Source: Candidatus Methanoplasma sp. (lineage in GTDB: Archaea; Thermoplasmatota; Thermoplasmata; Methanomassiliicoccales; Methanomethylophilaceae). Taken from it: a stretch of DNA of 32,726 bases. Below are positions 14,314 through 21,719 of the stretch, one piece after another. Positions within the stretch are counted from its first letter, which is position 1. Every line of letters starts with the position of its first letter. The notes below the pieces were generated by a model. The model worked only from the letters and a program-made list of their open reading frames with translations, did not search any database and was not told where the DNA came from. The stretch is taken from positions 1-32,726 of the forward strand of contig JAIRPP010000007.1 of assembly GCA_031256955.1 (NCBI GenBank). Direction: 5' to 3'. The translations under genes were made by a program, and so were the position numbers.

Positions 14314-15855
14314 ATGAAAAAAAAGAAATTCGTACTAGGCGTATTGCTATTGTTGCTCCTCGCCCTATTGGCGGGAGCGGCTTTCGCGTCTCAGGCGGGC
14401 GGCTCGGAAGGCGGGAAGAAGGACTCGCCATCCGTGCAGTCCGAGCTCCAGACGTACTCCGTCCACTTCAACACGAGGTGCGACGCGCACATAGATTCCT
14501 ACACCGACGTGCCCGCGGGCACCGCGGTGGCCGCCCCTGCCGATCCCCCGAGGGACGGCTACGAGTTCGGCGGATGGTACAGGGAGATAGATTGCGTCAA
14601 CAGATGGGACTTCTCGGCCCCCGTCGAGAGCGACATGACCCTTCACGCCAAGTGGACCTATTCCAATGGCCCGCGCACCGACGTGCTCAGGGTGTCCTTC
14701 GACTACCAGGGCGCGGCGGGCGGAGACTCCGTCAAGTCAGCGTCCTTCGAGCTGGGAGAGCCCTTCGCCCTCCCGAACCCCCACAGGCTCGCGTACTCCT
14801 TCGGCGGATGGTTCAGCGGAGTGGGCGGGACCGGCATAGAGTGCCTGAGCGGAGAGCCGGCGCCCCTCATAGGCGACATGACGATGTACGCCTACTGGAT
14901 AGGCTCCGACGGCATCACGTATGAGCCGTCCCCCGACGGGGCGTCGTACGTCGTCACCGGATGGAGCGGGACCGGCGACACCCTGGCGATACCCGAGTAC
15001 CACGGCGGCAAGCCCGTGACCTCGATCAAGGCGGAGGCATTCTTCTACAAGCATGCGGGCTCCGTGCACATGCCCCGCACGATGGCCTCCATCGGGAAGG
15101 GCGCGTTCTTGGGATCCGACCTCTCCAGCGTGACGTTCGCGCCGGGATGCGCCCTGTCGTCCGTGGGCGAAAAGGCGTTCTCCAGGTGCAAGCTGGCATC
15201 CATAGAGATCCCCGCGCACCTGACCTCCATCGGGAAGGGCGCGTTCAGCGAAAACGGCCTCCTCGCCAGCGTCGGGTTCGCCCCCGGGAGCCGCATGGCC
15301 GCCACCGGCGAGGACATGTTCAGCGAATGCACGGCCCTGAAGAGCATAGCCCTGCCGCCCGGGACGAGGGCCGTGGGCGCAGGCTCGTTCTACAGATGCA
15401 GCTCGCTGGATTCCGCGATCCTTCCGGCAGGCGTAGAGAAGATAGGGGACAGGGCGTTCTACTGGTGCGAGAAACTCGAGGGCATATCCCTGCCGTCGAG
15501 CGTCAAGTCGGTCGGGAGCCTGGCGTTCCTCATGTGCTTCAGCCTCAGGGAGATAACCCTGCCCGAAGGCGTCAAGGTCCTGGAGAGCGGCGTGTTCGCA
15601 TCGTGCACATCCCTCGAGTCGGTGAGGACGGCCTCGGACATAACCGGCATCGGCGGCGGCTCCTTCTCCCAGTGCAAGGCTCTGAAGGCGTTCTTCATAC
15701 CGTCGAGCGTGAAGACGATCGGAGCGTCGGCGTTCTCCGAATGCGATTCCCTCTCCATATCGGCGGAGGTTTTGGAATCGCAGGTCCCGCAGGGATGGGA
15801 CGCCGGATGGAACCCGGACGGATGCCCCGTGGCATGGGGCGCGAAGCGCTATTGA
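14314..15855 (+). CDS. Exported InlB-repeat / BspA-like LRR surface protein
   Basis: A 513-residue protein. MKKKK followed by a long Leu/Val/Ala stretch and AFAS (about 1-28) is a signal peptide or anchor. Two Listeria-Bacteroides (Flg_new) repeats follow, each ending in FGGWY/FGGWF ... MTLHAKW / MTMYAYW (about 48-110 and 118-190). A linker (YVVTGWSGTGDTLAIPEYHGGKPVTSI) leads to about 11 LRR_5 repeats of the AFxxC type. It ends in GWDAGWNPDGCPVAWG. It is probably surface-displayed and adhesive. The complete architecture shows what the truncated protein at the window start most likely looks like upstream. The frame opens at 14260, but box A at 14283-14291 and the signal peptide favour 14314. 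An imperfect GC hairpin with a T-run follows. Confidence 0.9.
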   Translation: MKKKKFVLGVLLLLLLALLAGAAFASQAGGSEGGKKDSPSVQSELQTYSVHFNTRCDAHIDSYTDVPAGTAVAAPADPPRDGYEFGGWYREIDCVNRWDFSAPVESDMTLHAKWTYSNGPRTDVLRVSFDYQGAAGGDSVKSASFELGEPFALPNPHRLAYSFGGWFSGVGGTGIECLSGEPAPLIGDMTMYAYWIGSDGITYEPSPDGASYVVTGWSGTGDTLAIPEYHGGKPVTSIKAEAFFYKHAGSVHMPRTMASIGKGAFLGSDLSSVTFAPGCALSSVGEKAFSRCKLASIEIPAHLTSIGKGAFSENGLLASVGFAPGSRMAATGEDMFSECTALKSIALPPGTRAVGAGSFYRCSSLDSAILPAGVEKIGDRAFYWCEKLEGISLPSSVKSVGSLAFLMCFSLREITLPEGVKVLESGVFASCTSLESVRTASDITGIGGGSFSQCKALKAFFIPSSVKTIGASAFSECDSLSISAEVLESQVPQGWDAGWNPDGCPVAWGAKRY

Positions 15856-15881
15856 GCGGGATGCGGATGCGGGGAGGGGCG

Positions 15882-15914
15882 GGGGCGGCGGCGGTGCCGC
15901 GGCCCCTGTTTTTC
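15882..15914 (+). terminator. Imperfect GC hairpin and T-run
   Basis: GGGGC-GGCGGC pairs imperfectly with GCCGCGGCCCC (15896-15906) and is followed by TGTTTTT (15907-15913). It lies 26 nt after the BspA-like stop. Confidence 0.5.
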
Positions 15915-16032
15915 CGTATCGTCAGAGGGCCGCCGGGCCGCGTTCGAGCGCCCGATCGGCGCGAAACGCCTCGTTTTTGATAAGACGTCTCTTTTCAGCG
16001 TCGGGGAGGCCTCTCGAAAAGCCTCACCTAGT

Positions 16033-16042
16033 CTTATATACT
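16033..16042 (+). promoter_or_regulatory. Box A of the short LRR gene
   Basis: CTTATATACT is centred 26 nt before the ATG at 16064 and resembles the TATA stretch before the gene at 14314. Confidence 0.6.
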
Positions 16043-16063
16043 AAAACAAAATCGAATGCGATA

Positions 16064-16390
16064 ATGGGTAAAAACGAGGAGAAATCCCGGAAAAAGAGGG
16101 CGATTCCATCGCTTCTCTCGCCGCTCCCGCCCGCCGCGCCGGGAGGGGGGGGGGGGGGCGACGAGGCGAGGGGATCGGGGGGCGGGGAAGTACGTGTGAC
16201 GTCGGCACATCGGGCCGCGGCGCGCGCCGTCCGTTTCGACGGCGCGGGCGGATATGCGGCGGGTCCCGCGACGGAGATCGGGGGATGCGCGTTCTCTGAC
16301 GTCTCCGGTCTCGGCGGATCCGCGCCCATGTGGGAAGGCGCGTTCTACGGATGCGAGAGCTTGCCCCCTTTGATAGCCTCTCTGCCGTGA
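16064..16390 (+). CDS. Short LRR_5 remnant protein with poly-G tract
   Basis: A 108-residue open frame with a good leaderless promoter. The N-terminus is basic (MGKNEEKSRKKR), then comes a Pro/Gly-rich segment and two degenerate LRR_5-like pieces (EIGGCAF and WEGAFYGCESLPPLI) before the stop. It has no signal peptide and no complete repeat, so it looks like a decayed or minimal relative of the BspA-like genes nearby. A run of 14 Gs (16145-16158) encodes part of GGGGGG. In the assembled length the frame matches the LRR-like pieces, whereas 13 Gs would bring a stop at 16197-16199. Whether it is expressed is uncertain; pseudogene and phase-variable gene are both possible. Confidence 0.5.
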   Translation: MGKNEEKSRKKRAIPSLLSPLPPAAPGGGGGGDEARGSGGGEVRVTSAHRAAARAVRFDGAGGYAAGPATEIGGCAFSDVSGLGGSAPMWEGAFYGCESLPPLIASLP

Positions 16391-16406
16391 TCATTCTCAA
16401 CAAAAA

Positions 16407-16441
16407 CCCGTTCCGCCCCATTGGGAGGGGGGCGGAACGGG
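16407..16441. other. Perfect 13-bp stem-loop upstream of copper genes
   Basis: CCCGTTCCGCCCC (16407-16419) and GGGGCGGAACGGG (16429-16441) flank a 9-nt loop. On the minus strand the stem is followed by GTTTTTG, like a terminator, but no minus-strand gene reads into it. On the plus strand no T-run follows. It separates the LRR remnant from the copper operon promoter. Roles as operator, attenuator or insulator are open. Confidence 0.6.
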
Positions 16442-16487
16442 GGAAACCCCATGGCGCCATGCGCGCCCGCGGGCGACCTGGAGAAAA

Positions 16488-16499
16488 CAATAATAAAAT
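16488..16499 (+). promoter_or_regulatory. Box A of the copper operon
   Basis: CAATAATAAAAT lies about 26 nt before the ATG at 16519. Just upstream are the palindromes CATGGCGCCATG (16450-16461) and GCCCGCGGGC, possible sites for a metal-responsive regulator. Confidence 0.55.
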
Positions 16500-16518
16500 C
16501 CCGGCGGCATGCTATGCT

Positions 16519-16743
16519 ATGGCGAAGGTCACACTCAGGGTCGAGGGGATGGCGTGCGAGTCATGCTCCTCGAAGGTCCGCGACGCGCTGTCGGCCGTGC
16601 CGGGCGTATCGGCGGCGGACGCGGACCACTCCAAGGGGACGGCGAAGGTCGTCCACGACGGCTCGGTTAGCATAGAGGACCTATTGGCCGCAGTCATTGA
16701 CGCGGGATTCAAGGCGAAAGCTAAGACCGGCCTGTTCGGATGA
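16519..16743 (+). CDS. Heavy-metal-associated (CopZ-like) chaperone
   Basis: A 74-residue single HMA domain with the metal motif GMACESC (M-x-C-x-x-C) near the N-terminus and the usual beta-alpha-beta-beta-alpha-beta length. It should bind Cu(I) and deliver it to the ATPase encoded next. The start is fixed by a leaderless box A; the open frame extends upstream to 16330 but that part is unlike any HMA protein. It overlaps the ATPase gene by 4 nt (ATGA), so translation is coupled. Confidence 0.9.
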   Translation: MAKVTLRVEGMACESCSSKVRDALSAVPGVSAADADHSKGTAKVVHDGSVSIEDLLAAVIDAGFKAKAKTGLFG

Positions 16744-18989
16744 CCCCCGATCTAGAGAGGGCCAACATAAGGACGGACGGCATGTCGTGCGCGGCGTGCT
16801 CCTCCAAGATAGAGAAGGCGCTGTCCAGGGTCGAAGGGATAGAGAGCTCCAACGCCAACTTCTCCAACGGGGTCGTATCCGTGGCGTACGATCCGTCCGC
16901 GATCTCGGAGGAGGGGATAATAGCCGCCATAGAGAAGGCGGGGTACGGCGTGCTGGGGGACCCGGAGCAGGCCGCGGAGGCCGAGAGGAGGTCGGCGAGG
17001 GTTCTGGGGATCGAGCTGGCGGTATCCGTCGCGTTCTCCGTCCCGCTGGCGATCCTGGCCATGGGGCCCATGATCGGGATATCCGTCCCGTTCCACGGAG
17101 ACCCCGAGGCGTATTCTATATTGCAGCTCGCCCTGTGCGCCCCCGTCCTGGCCGCGGGGAGGAGGTTCTACAGGAGGGGATACCCCGCGCTCGCCGCGGG
17201 GAGCCCGACCATGGACACGCTGATCGCCCTGGGCACGACGGCCGCCGTGGCGTTCAGCCTGTATCAGACGTATCTCGTATTCTACGGCGGCCACGAGGCC
17301 ATGCATGAGGCCGCCCACTCCCTGTACTACGACTCGGCGGCGATAATACTGACGCTGGTGTCCGCGGGGAAGCTGCTGGAGTCGAAGTCGAGGGTGAAGA
17401 CGAACTGCTCGCTCCAATCCCTGAGGAGGCTCGCGCCCGAGACCGCATGCGTTCTGAGGGACGGATCGGAATCCATCGTCCCGGCGGAGGGCCTCGCCGC
17501 CGGCGACGTGGTGGTCGTGCGCCCCGGCGAGAGGGTGCCCGCGGACTGCGTCGTCCTGAGCGGCTCGTCGTCCGTCGACGAATCGATGCTCACGGGAGAG
17601 GGCATGCCTCTGCGCAAAGGCCCCGGCGACGAGGTGTTCGGCGGGACGATGAACGCCGACGGGGTCCTGACGGCGCGGGTCGCCAAAGCGGGGAGGGATT
17701 CGGTCCTGGCGGGCATAGTGAGGCTGGTGCAGGACGCCCAGGGCACCAAGGCCCCCATAGCCCGGGCGGCCGACAGGGTCGCGGCGCGGTTCGTGCCCGC
17801 GGTGATGGCCATATCCGCCGCCGCGGGGATCCTGTGGTACCTGGCCGACGGGGACCTCAGGTTCGCGGTCACCGCCATGATATCCGTCCTGGTGATCTCG
17901 TGCCCGTGCGCGCTCGGGCTGGCGACCCCGCTGGCGGTCACCGTGGGGATAGGGAAGTCCGCCGAGTACGGGATACTCTTCAAGAGCGCGGCCGCCCTGG
18001 AGCGCTCGGGCTCGGTGGGCGCGGCCATACTGGACAAGACGGGCACCGTCACCGAGGGCAGGCCGAGGGTGACCTCCGCGTCCTCCATAGTTCCCGAAGA
18101 CGCGCTGATATCCATGGCCGCGGCGGCGGAGGCGGGGTCGGAGCATCCCCTGGCGAAAGCCATAGTCGCATGCGCCGCGGACAGGGGGCTGTCCTTTCCA
18201 GAAGCTACAGGCTTCGCCTCCGAGGCGGGAGGCGGGGTCAGGTGCGAGGCGGGCGGGCGCTCCGTCGCAGTCGGGAGCCCGAGGTTCCTGGAGTCCCTCG
18301 GGATCGCCGCGCCGGGCGACGAGGGGGGAGGGACGCGGGTGTGCGTCGCATTGGACGGGGAGTACGCGGGAGCGCTCTTCTTCTCCGACCCCGTCCGCCC
18401 GACCGCCGCCTCCGCGGTGTCGTCGCTGGAGGGCATGGGGGTGCGCGTGTCCATGGTCACCGGGGACTCCGAGGGGGCCGCCATGGCGGCCGCGGAGGCC
18501 GCCGGCATAAGGGACGTGGAGTTCAGGGCGCTCCCTGCGGACAAGACGGACGCGGTCAAGAGGCTCCAGAAGTCCGGGCTGTCCGTAGCCATGGTGGGGG
18601 ACGGCATCAACGACGCCCCCGCGCTCGCGCAGGCGGACGTGGGGATAGCGGTCGGATCGGGGACGGACGTGGCGGCGGATTCGGCGGACATGGTGCTGCT
18701 GAGCGACGACGTGAGGTCGGTCCCGGCGGCGCTGGAGATCGGGAGGGCGTCGCTGAGGAACATAAGGCAGAACCTGTTCTTCGCCTTCGCGTACAACGCG
18801 GTGTGCATACCCGTGGCGGCGGGGCTCCCGCGTCTGCTGGGGGCGGAGATAATGGAGATGCCCATGATCGCGGCGCTGGCGATGTCGCTGTCGTCGCTGT
18901 CGGTGGTGTCGAATTCGCTCAGGCTCAGGATGTTCAAGCCGAGATGCATGTCGGATAGAGAAGAGGAAGAACTCCCCCCGAAGGGGTAA
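16740..18989 (+). CDS. copA: Copper-translocating P-type ATPase
   Basis: A 749-residue P1B-type ATPase. An N-terminal HMA domain has GMSCAAC (C17, C20), followed by transmembrane helices. The actuator domain carries TGEGMP in place of the usual TGESxP. Intramembrane C388-P389-C390 ([11 protein letters not shown]) is present. The phosphorylation site is D432-KTGT, and the nucleotide domain has SEHPLAKA (HP motif). The hinge is [24 protein letters not shown]. The C-terminal helix pair has NAVCIP and [15 protein letters not shown], the Asn/Tyr and MxxSS residues typical of Cu(I) transporters (P1B-1). It exports copper from the cytosol. It overlaps the chaperone gene by ATGA. A monovalent copper substrate is supported by CPC and MxxSS together. 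It uses TAA, one of only two non-TGA stops here. Confidence 0.95.
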   Translation: MTPDLERANIRTDGMSCAACSSKIEKALSRVEGIESSNANFSNGVVSVAYDPSAISEEGIIAAIEKAGYGVLGDPEQAAEAERRSARVLGIELAVSVAFSVPLAILAMGPMIGISVPFHGDPEAYSILQLALCAPVLAAGRRFYRRGYPALAAGSPTMDTLIALGTTAAVAFSLYQTYLVFYGGHEAMHEAAHSLYYDSAAIILTLVSAGKLLESKSRVKTNCSLQSLRRLAPETACVLRDGSESIVPAEGLAAGDVVVVRPGERVPADCVVLSGSSSVDESMLTGEGMPLRKGPGDEVFGGTMNADGVLTARVAKAGRDSVLAGIVRLVQDAQGTKAPIARAADRVAARFVPAVMAISAAAGILWYLADGDLRFAVTAMISVLVISCPCALGLATPLAVTVGIGKSAEYGILFKSAAALERSGSVGAAILDKTGTVTEGRPRVTSASSIVPEDALISMAAAAEAGSEHPLAKAIVACAADRGLSFPEATGFASEAGGGVRCEAGGRSVAVGSPRFLESLGIAAPGDEGGGTRVCVALDGEYAGALFFSDPVRPTAASAVSSLEGMGVRVSMVTGDSEGAAMAAAEAAGIRDVEFRALPADKTDAVKRLQKSGLSVAMVGDGINDAPALAQADVGIAVGSGTDVAADSADMVLLSDDVRSVPAALEIGRASLRNIRQNLFFAFAYNAVCIPVAAGLPRLLGAEIMEMPMIAALAMSLSSLSVVSNSLRLRMFKPRCMSDREEEELPPKG

Positions 18990-19302
18990 GGTTCCGGCAT
19001 AGCCGGATTGCCGCGGTCATCCGTAGGTCTTGCGAACCTGGCTGAATCCTCTCGGCAGGCGTTCAGCGGAAAGCGCCAATCGGCCAGTCTTTCACTTTGA
19101 CGCCCATGCCGTTTCCAGTCATGTTCTCGCCGCAGGGTCTTGACGTATTTCTTTTCCCGATTGTCGCTCGCCTCCGAAATATGAACTGTATGCTACTATT
19201 TATAGTTATTTTTTCAACGAAAAATACGCATTTCGAAATTATGCTACGATTACCCTATATGCGCCTTCGGAATCGCGTACAGAGGCGCATGCGTCGCTTT
19301 GA

Positions 19303-19339
19303 ATTTATCCGGTCGTTTTTCGACCGTGACCGGATAAAT
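19303..19339. other. Inverted repeat with two competing hairpins
   Basis: ATTTATCCGGTC (19303-19314) and GACCGGATAAAT (19328-19339) form a perfect 12-bp stem. Inside, GGTCG-TTTTT-CGACC (19311-19325) forms an alternative 5-bp hairpin that shares the GGTC bases, so the two folds exclude each other. Confidence 0.6.
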
Positions 19340-19682
19340 GGGATGAAATGGATGCGAGCGGATATCCGAGCGCGACCGCGGATATCGGGAAACCGCATGG
19401 GGAGGCGATCGCCCCGAAGCCGAGAGGGCGGGGGGAGGGATCCCCTAGAGCGCATGGGAGGCGCACCCGTCTTTCTGCAACGCTTTGGGGGGCATCATCC
19501 CGTTGGGCGCGGAGGAGGATCGGGAGACCGGGGAGCCGCGAGGGCGGGCGTCTCCGAGAAGGCCGTCTCCGGGATCATGTCGGAGCAGAAGGCGATGGGC
19601 GCGGCGGCGCGCGTCTGCGGCAGGAAGGCGGGGGTATGGGGGGTCGGGGGCGGGCTGTGACGGGCGCGGCCCGCCCGGGAAT

Positions 19683-19711
19683 AAAAAGCCGGCCCGGCCC
19701 GAGGGGCCGGG
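19683..19711 (-). terminator. Terminator of the SPFH operon
   Basis: On the minus strand an 8-bp stem CCCGGCCC/GGGCCGGG (19711-19693) is followed by GGCTTTTTAT (the Ts at 19687-19683). It lies 9 nt after the SPFH stop. Confidence 0.7.
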
Positions 19712-19719
19712 AAGGGGTT

Positions 19720-20811
19720 TCAGCTGAGCTGCTCCGAGCAGTACGGGCAGAACTTCGGGGTCTTCGGCAGGCCGCTTATGTCCTGCCCGCAGTACGGGCA
19801 GCTCTTGAACCTCCCCGCCGGGGGGGCTCCGCCGGCCGCGCCGGGGGCGGGCTGCGGGGGCTGCTGGGCCGCCGTCTGCGGGGACGGCTTCCCGCACCCG
19901 TTGCAGAACCTGTACGGATAGTCGTTGAGCGCGCCGCACGACGGGCACATGACCTTGGTCGCCTGGGGCTGCGCCTGCGGCTGCACCCCGCCCAGGGGCT
20001 GCTGGTTCAGCTGCTGGTACATCTGGGGGAACAGGAGCATCCCCGTCCCCATGGCCGCGCCCCCCTCGGAGTTCCCGATGGCGTCCGCCATGCGGTCCAT
20101 GACCGCGTACCTCTTGAACGCCTCTCCGTTCTTGCTGCTGAACTGCAGGTAGTCGAAGACCTTCTTGCGGTCCTCGTCGGTGGTGGAGACCTCGTTGATC
20201 TTCAGCGAGAGGAGCTCTATGCCCCTCTGCGTGAAGTAGGGCTCGACGAGGATCTTGGTGCTGGTGGAGGCCTTCTCCAGGTTGTTCATGATGTCCATGT
20301 AGTACTGGCTGTTCATCTGCTGCGTTATCTGCTCGCTGATGAAGCTCTTCATGAACTGGTTGACGTCGCCCGTGGTGTACGAGTTCGTCCCCCCGAGGAC
20401 CTGGGTGTAGAACAGGGGCACGTCGGTTATGCGGAACTGGAAGTCCCCGTTGCCCATGAGCACTATGGGGACCTCGTACTCCTGCGCGGCCTTGATCATG
20501 GAGCGGATGCCCCATCTCCCGTTGAACATCTTCAGGGAGATGTAGACCACCCACACCTTGAAGGGCGTCTCCTTGTACCCGAGCGCCAGGTTGTACAGCT
20601 TGGTGAGCCAGGGCACGTTGGCCGAGGTCACCACGTGCCTCCCCGGCTCCAGGACCCCCTCCAGCTTCCCGTCCCTCAGGAACAGCGCCACCGCGTGCTC
20701 GGGGACCGTCACAGAGGTGATGGTCCTGAGGTCGTCGTGCGGGGACCTGTATATTATGTCGTCCGGGCCCTGGCTCTCCCAGAACACCACGTTGCTCTTC
20801 TTCTCTGCCAT
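19720..20811 (-). CDS. SPFH-domain protein with two C-terminal zinc ribbons (YdjI-like)
   Basis: A 363-residue protein. Residues 1-250 resemble the SPFH/Band 7 proteins of the YdjI (virion core protein-like, COG4260) group: NVVFWESQGPDDIIYRSP, then ALFLRDGKLEGVLEPGRH and the long helical IKINEVSTT-like part. A Gln/Pro-rich linker carries one zinc ribbon (CPSCG ... CNGCG, 289-307), and a second (CPYCG ... CPYCS) closes the protein at 338-363. SPFH proteins scaffold membrane microdomains; in Bacillus subtilis YdjI is encoded with PspA, YdjG and YdjH. The start is ATG 20811: the AAGGAG at 20820-20825 is 8 nt away, whereas ATG 20817 would leave 2 nt. It is last of five packed genes and precedes the operon terminator. 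Confidence 0.87.
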   Translation of the reverse strand: MAEKKSNVVFWESQGPDDIIYRSPHDDLRTITSVTVPEHAVALFLRDGKLEGVLEPGRHVVTSANVPWLTKLYNLALGYKETPFKVWVVYISLKMFNGRWGIRSMIKAAQEYEVPIVLMGNGDFQFRITDVPLFYTQVLGGTNSYTTGDVNQFMKSFISEQITQQMNSQYYMDIMNNLEKASTSTKILVEPYFTQRGIELLSLKINEVSTTDEDRKKVFDYLQFSSKNGEAFKRYAVMDRMADAIGNSEGGAAMGTGMLLFPQMYQQLNQQPLGGVQPQAQPQATKVMCPSCGALNDYPYRFCNGCGKPSPQTAAQQPPQPAPGAAGGAPPAGRFKSCPYCGQDISGLPKTPKFCPYCSEQLS

Positions 20812-20816
20812 GAACA

Positions 20817-21347
20817 TCACTCCTTGAACCCTCTCATGACGGTCTCCCTCTCGCTGTAGGCCTCCATGAGCGCATCTATGGTCTTCTCTATCTCCCTCAG
20901 CGTGGCCTTGAGGTCTGCGTCGCCCCTGTCTATGGCACGGATCGCCGCCGCGGTCTGCTCCTTGAGCACCACCGCGCCGTCTATCAGCCTCGCGTCCCAT
21001 GAGATCAGGCAGTCCAGTTCGGACTCCAGGATCTTCACGGAGTCGTGGAGCCCGCTGTACCCGCCGGCCGCCTTCTTAACGTCTATGCAGTACTTGTCCG
21101 CCTTGGACCTGACCCTCTCCGCGTCGCGCATGAGCTCCAGGGACCCCGCGGTCCCCCTCTGCACGGTGGCCAGGTCGGTCTTGGCGTTCTCCAGGGACCT
21201 CGCGACCTCCTGCCTTATGGCGCGGTCCTCGTCCCTGCGGAGGTTCTTCTGCCTGTACCCCTTGTATATGGGCACGTGCAGGGCTATCTTCTCGGACAGG
21301 GACATGTTGCCCTTCATCTGCCCCTCTACCCTCTCTTCCAATCCCAT
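20817..21347 (-). CDS. Coiled-coil protein of the SPFH operon
   Basis: A 176-residue protein with no recognised family. It is almost entirely charged helix with heptad-like patterns (about 40-70 and 115-170), and has no signal peptide, membrane helix or cysteine cluster. By size, helicity and position beside an SPFH gene it could play the part that PspA (a long coiled coil) plays in the Bacillus pspA-ydjGHI operon, but I see no PspA-specific sequence, so this is inference. The ATG at 21347 is 1 nt after the upstream stop (TGA-A-ATG), with GAGG 9 nt before it. Its own stop lies 5 nt before the SPFH start. Confidence 0.75.
   Translation of the reverse strand: MGLEERVEGQMKGNMSLSEKIALHVPIYKGYRQKNLRRDEDRAIRQEVARSLENAKTDLATVQRGTAGSLELMRDAERVRSKADKYCIDVKKAAGGYSGLHDSVKILESELDCLISWDARLIDGAVVLKEQTAAAIRAIDRGDADLKATLREIEKTIDALMEAYSERETVMRGFKE
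20820..20825 (-). promoter_or_regulatory. Ribosome-binding site deciding the SPFH start
   Basis: Minus-strand AAGGAG sits inside the last codons of the coiled-coil gene, 8 nt from ATG 20811 but only 2 nt from ATG 20817. Confidence 0.65.
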
Positions 21348-21348
21348 T

Positions 21349-21705
21349 TCACTTCGCCTCCCTGTCGTTAGAGAGCGCGACGGCGATGCCTATCGCCGCC
21401 ACGCCGATTATGAATATCGCCGCCAGTATGATGGCGTCGACCCCGAGCCACGCCAGCAGCAGCACGGCTCCCGCGACCGCCGCCACGAGCCCCGTCGCGA
21501 GCCTGTGGGACCTGGCCGACGGGCCGAACTTGTCCGGCGCCGCGGAGTACCCGACGGAGGTCGCCGCGACCAGCGCCCCGATGATCAGGACGGCGATCCC
21601 GATCGCCGCCAGGGCGTCGCTCGTCGCATAGTACGCTATCAGTCCCGCCGCCAGGGCCATGATCGCTAGGCCCAGGGTGACTGCCGACAATGTGTTGCTT
21701 TTCAT
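21349..21705 (-). CDS. Small four-helix membrane protein
   Basis: A 118-residue hydrophobic protein of unknown family. Four membrane segments are visible: about 6-28, 31-52, 70-88 and 90-110. A short polar, positively charged loop in the middle (DKFGPSARSHR) and a charged C-terminus (SNDREAK) flank them. It is probably the membrane anchor of the operon's complex. Two ATGs are close together; the one at 21705 is 8 nt from AAGGAG, the other (21711) only 2 nt, so 21705 is chosen. The Shine-Dalgarno overlaps the TAA of the preceding gene. Confidence 0.75.
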   Translation of the reverse strand: MKSNTLSAVTLGLAIMALAAGLIAYYATSDALAAIGIAVLIIGALVAATSVGYSAAPDKFGPSARSHRLATGLVAAVAGAVLLLAWLGVDAIILAAIFIIGVAAIGIAVALSNDREAK

Positions 21706-21713
21706 TCTCATCT

Positions 21714-21719
21714 CTCCTT
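21714..21719 (-). promoter_or_regulatory. Ribosome-binding site overlapping a stop codon
   Basis: Minus-strand TAAGGAG: the TAA ends the zinc-ribbon gene and AAGGAG serves the membrane-protein gene at 8-nt spacing to ATG 21705. Confidence 0.6.

Larger units (their letters stand above)
18990..19719. other. Gene-free region rich in inverted repeats
   Basis: No convincing gene lies in this 730-nt stretch. Its open frames are Arg/Gly-rich or short and have no recognisable domain. It contains a weak hairpin after copA (CCGGC-ATA-GCCGG, 18994-19006), an AT-rich patch (about 19130-19260) with the 8-nt word TATGCTAC twice (19189, 19240), a 10-bp palindrome ATTTCGAAAT and the strong inverted repeat at 19303-19339. 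It ends with the terminator of the minus-strand operon. An unannotated RNA or a decayed gene cannot be excluded. Confidence 0.5.

Noticed and set aside
19064-19120. 19-residue minus-strand peptide frame (MTGNGMGVKVKDWPIGAFR)
   Set aside because: No ribosome-binding site, the nearest box A is too distant, and no neighbouring gene follows that it could lead.
19097-19660. 187-codon plus-strand frame in the gap after copA
   Set aside because: Second half is Arg/Gly-rich, no domain, no ribosome-binding site, and it runs through the strong inverted repeat and an AT-rich patch.
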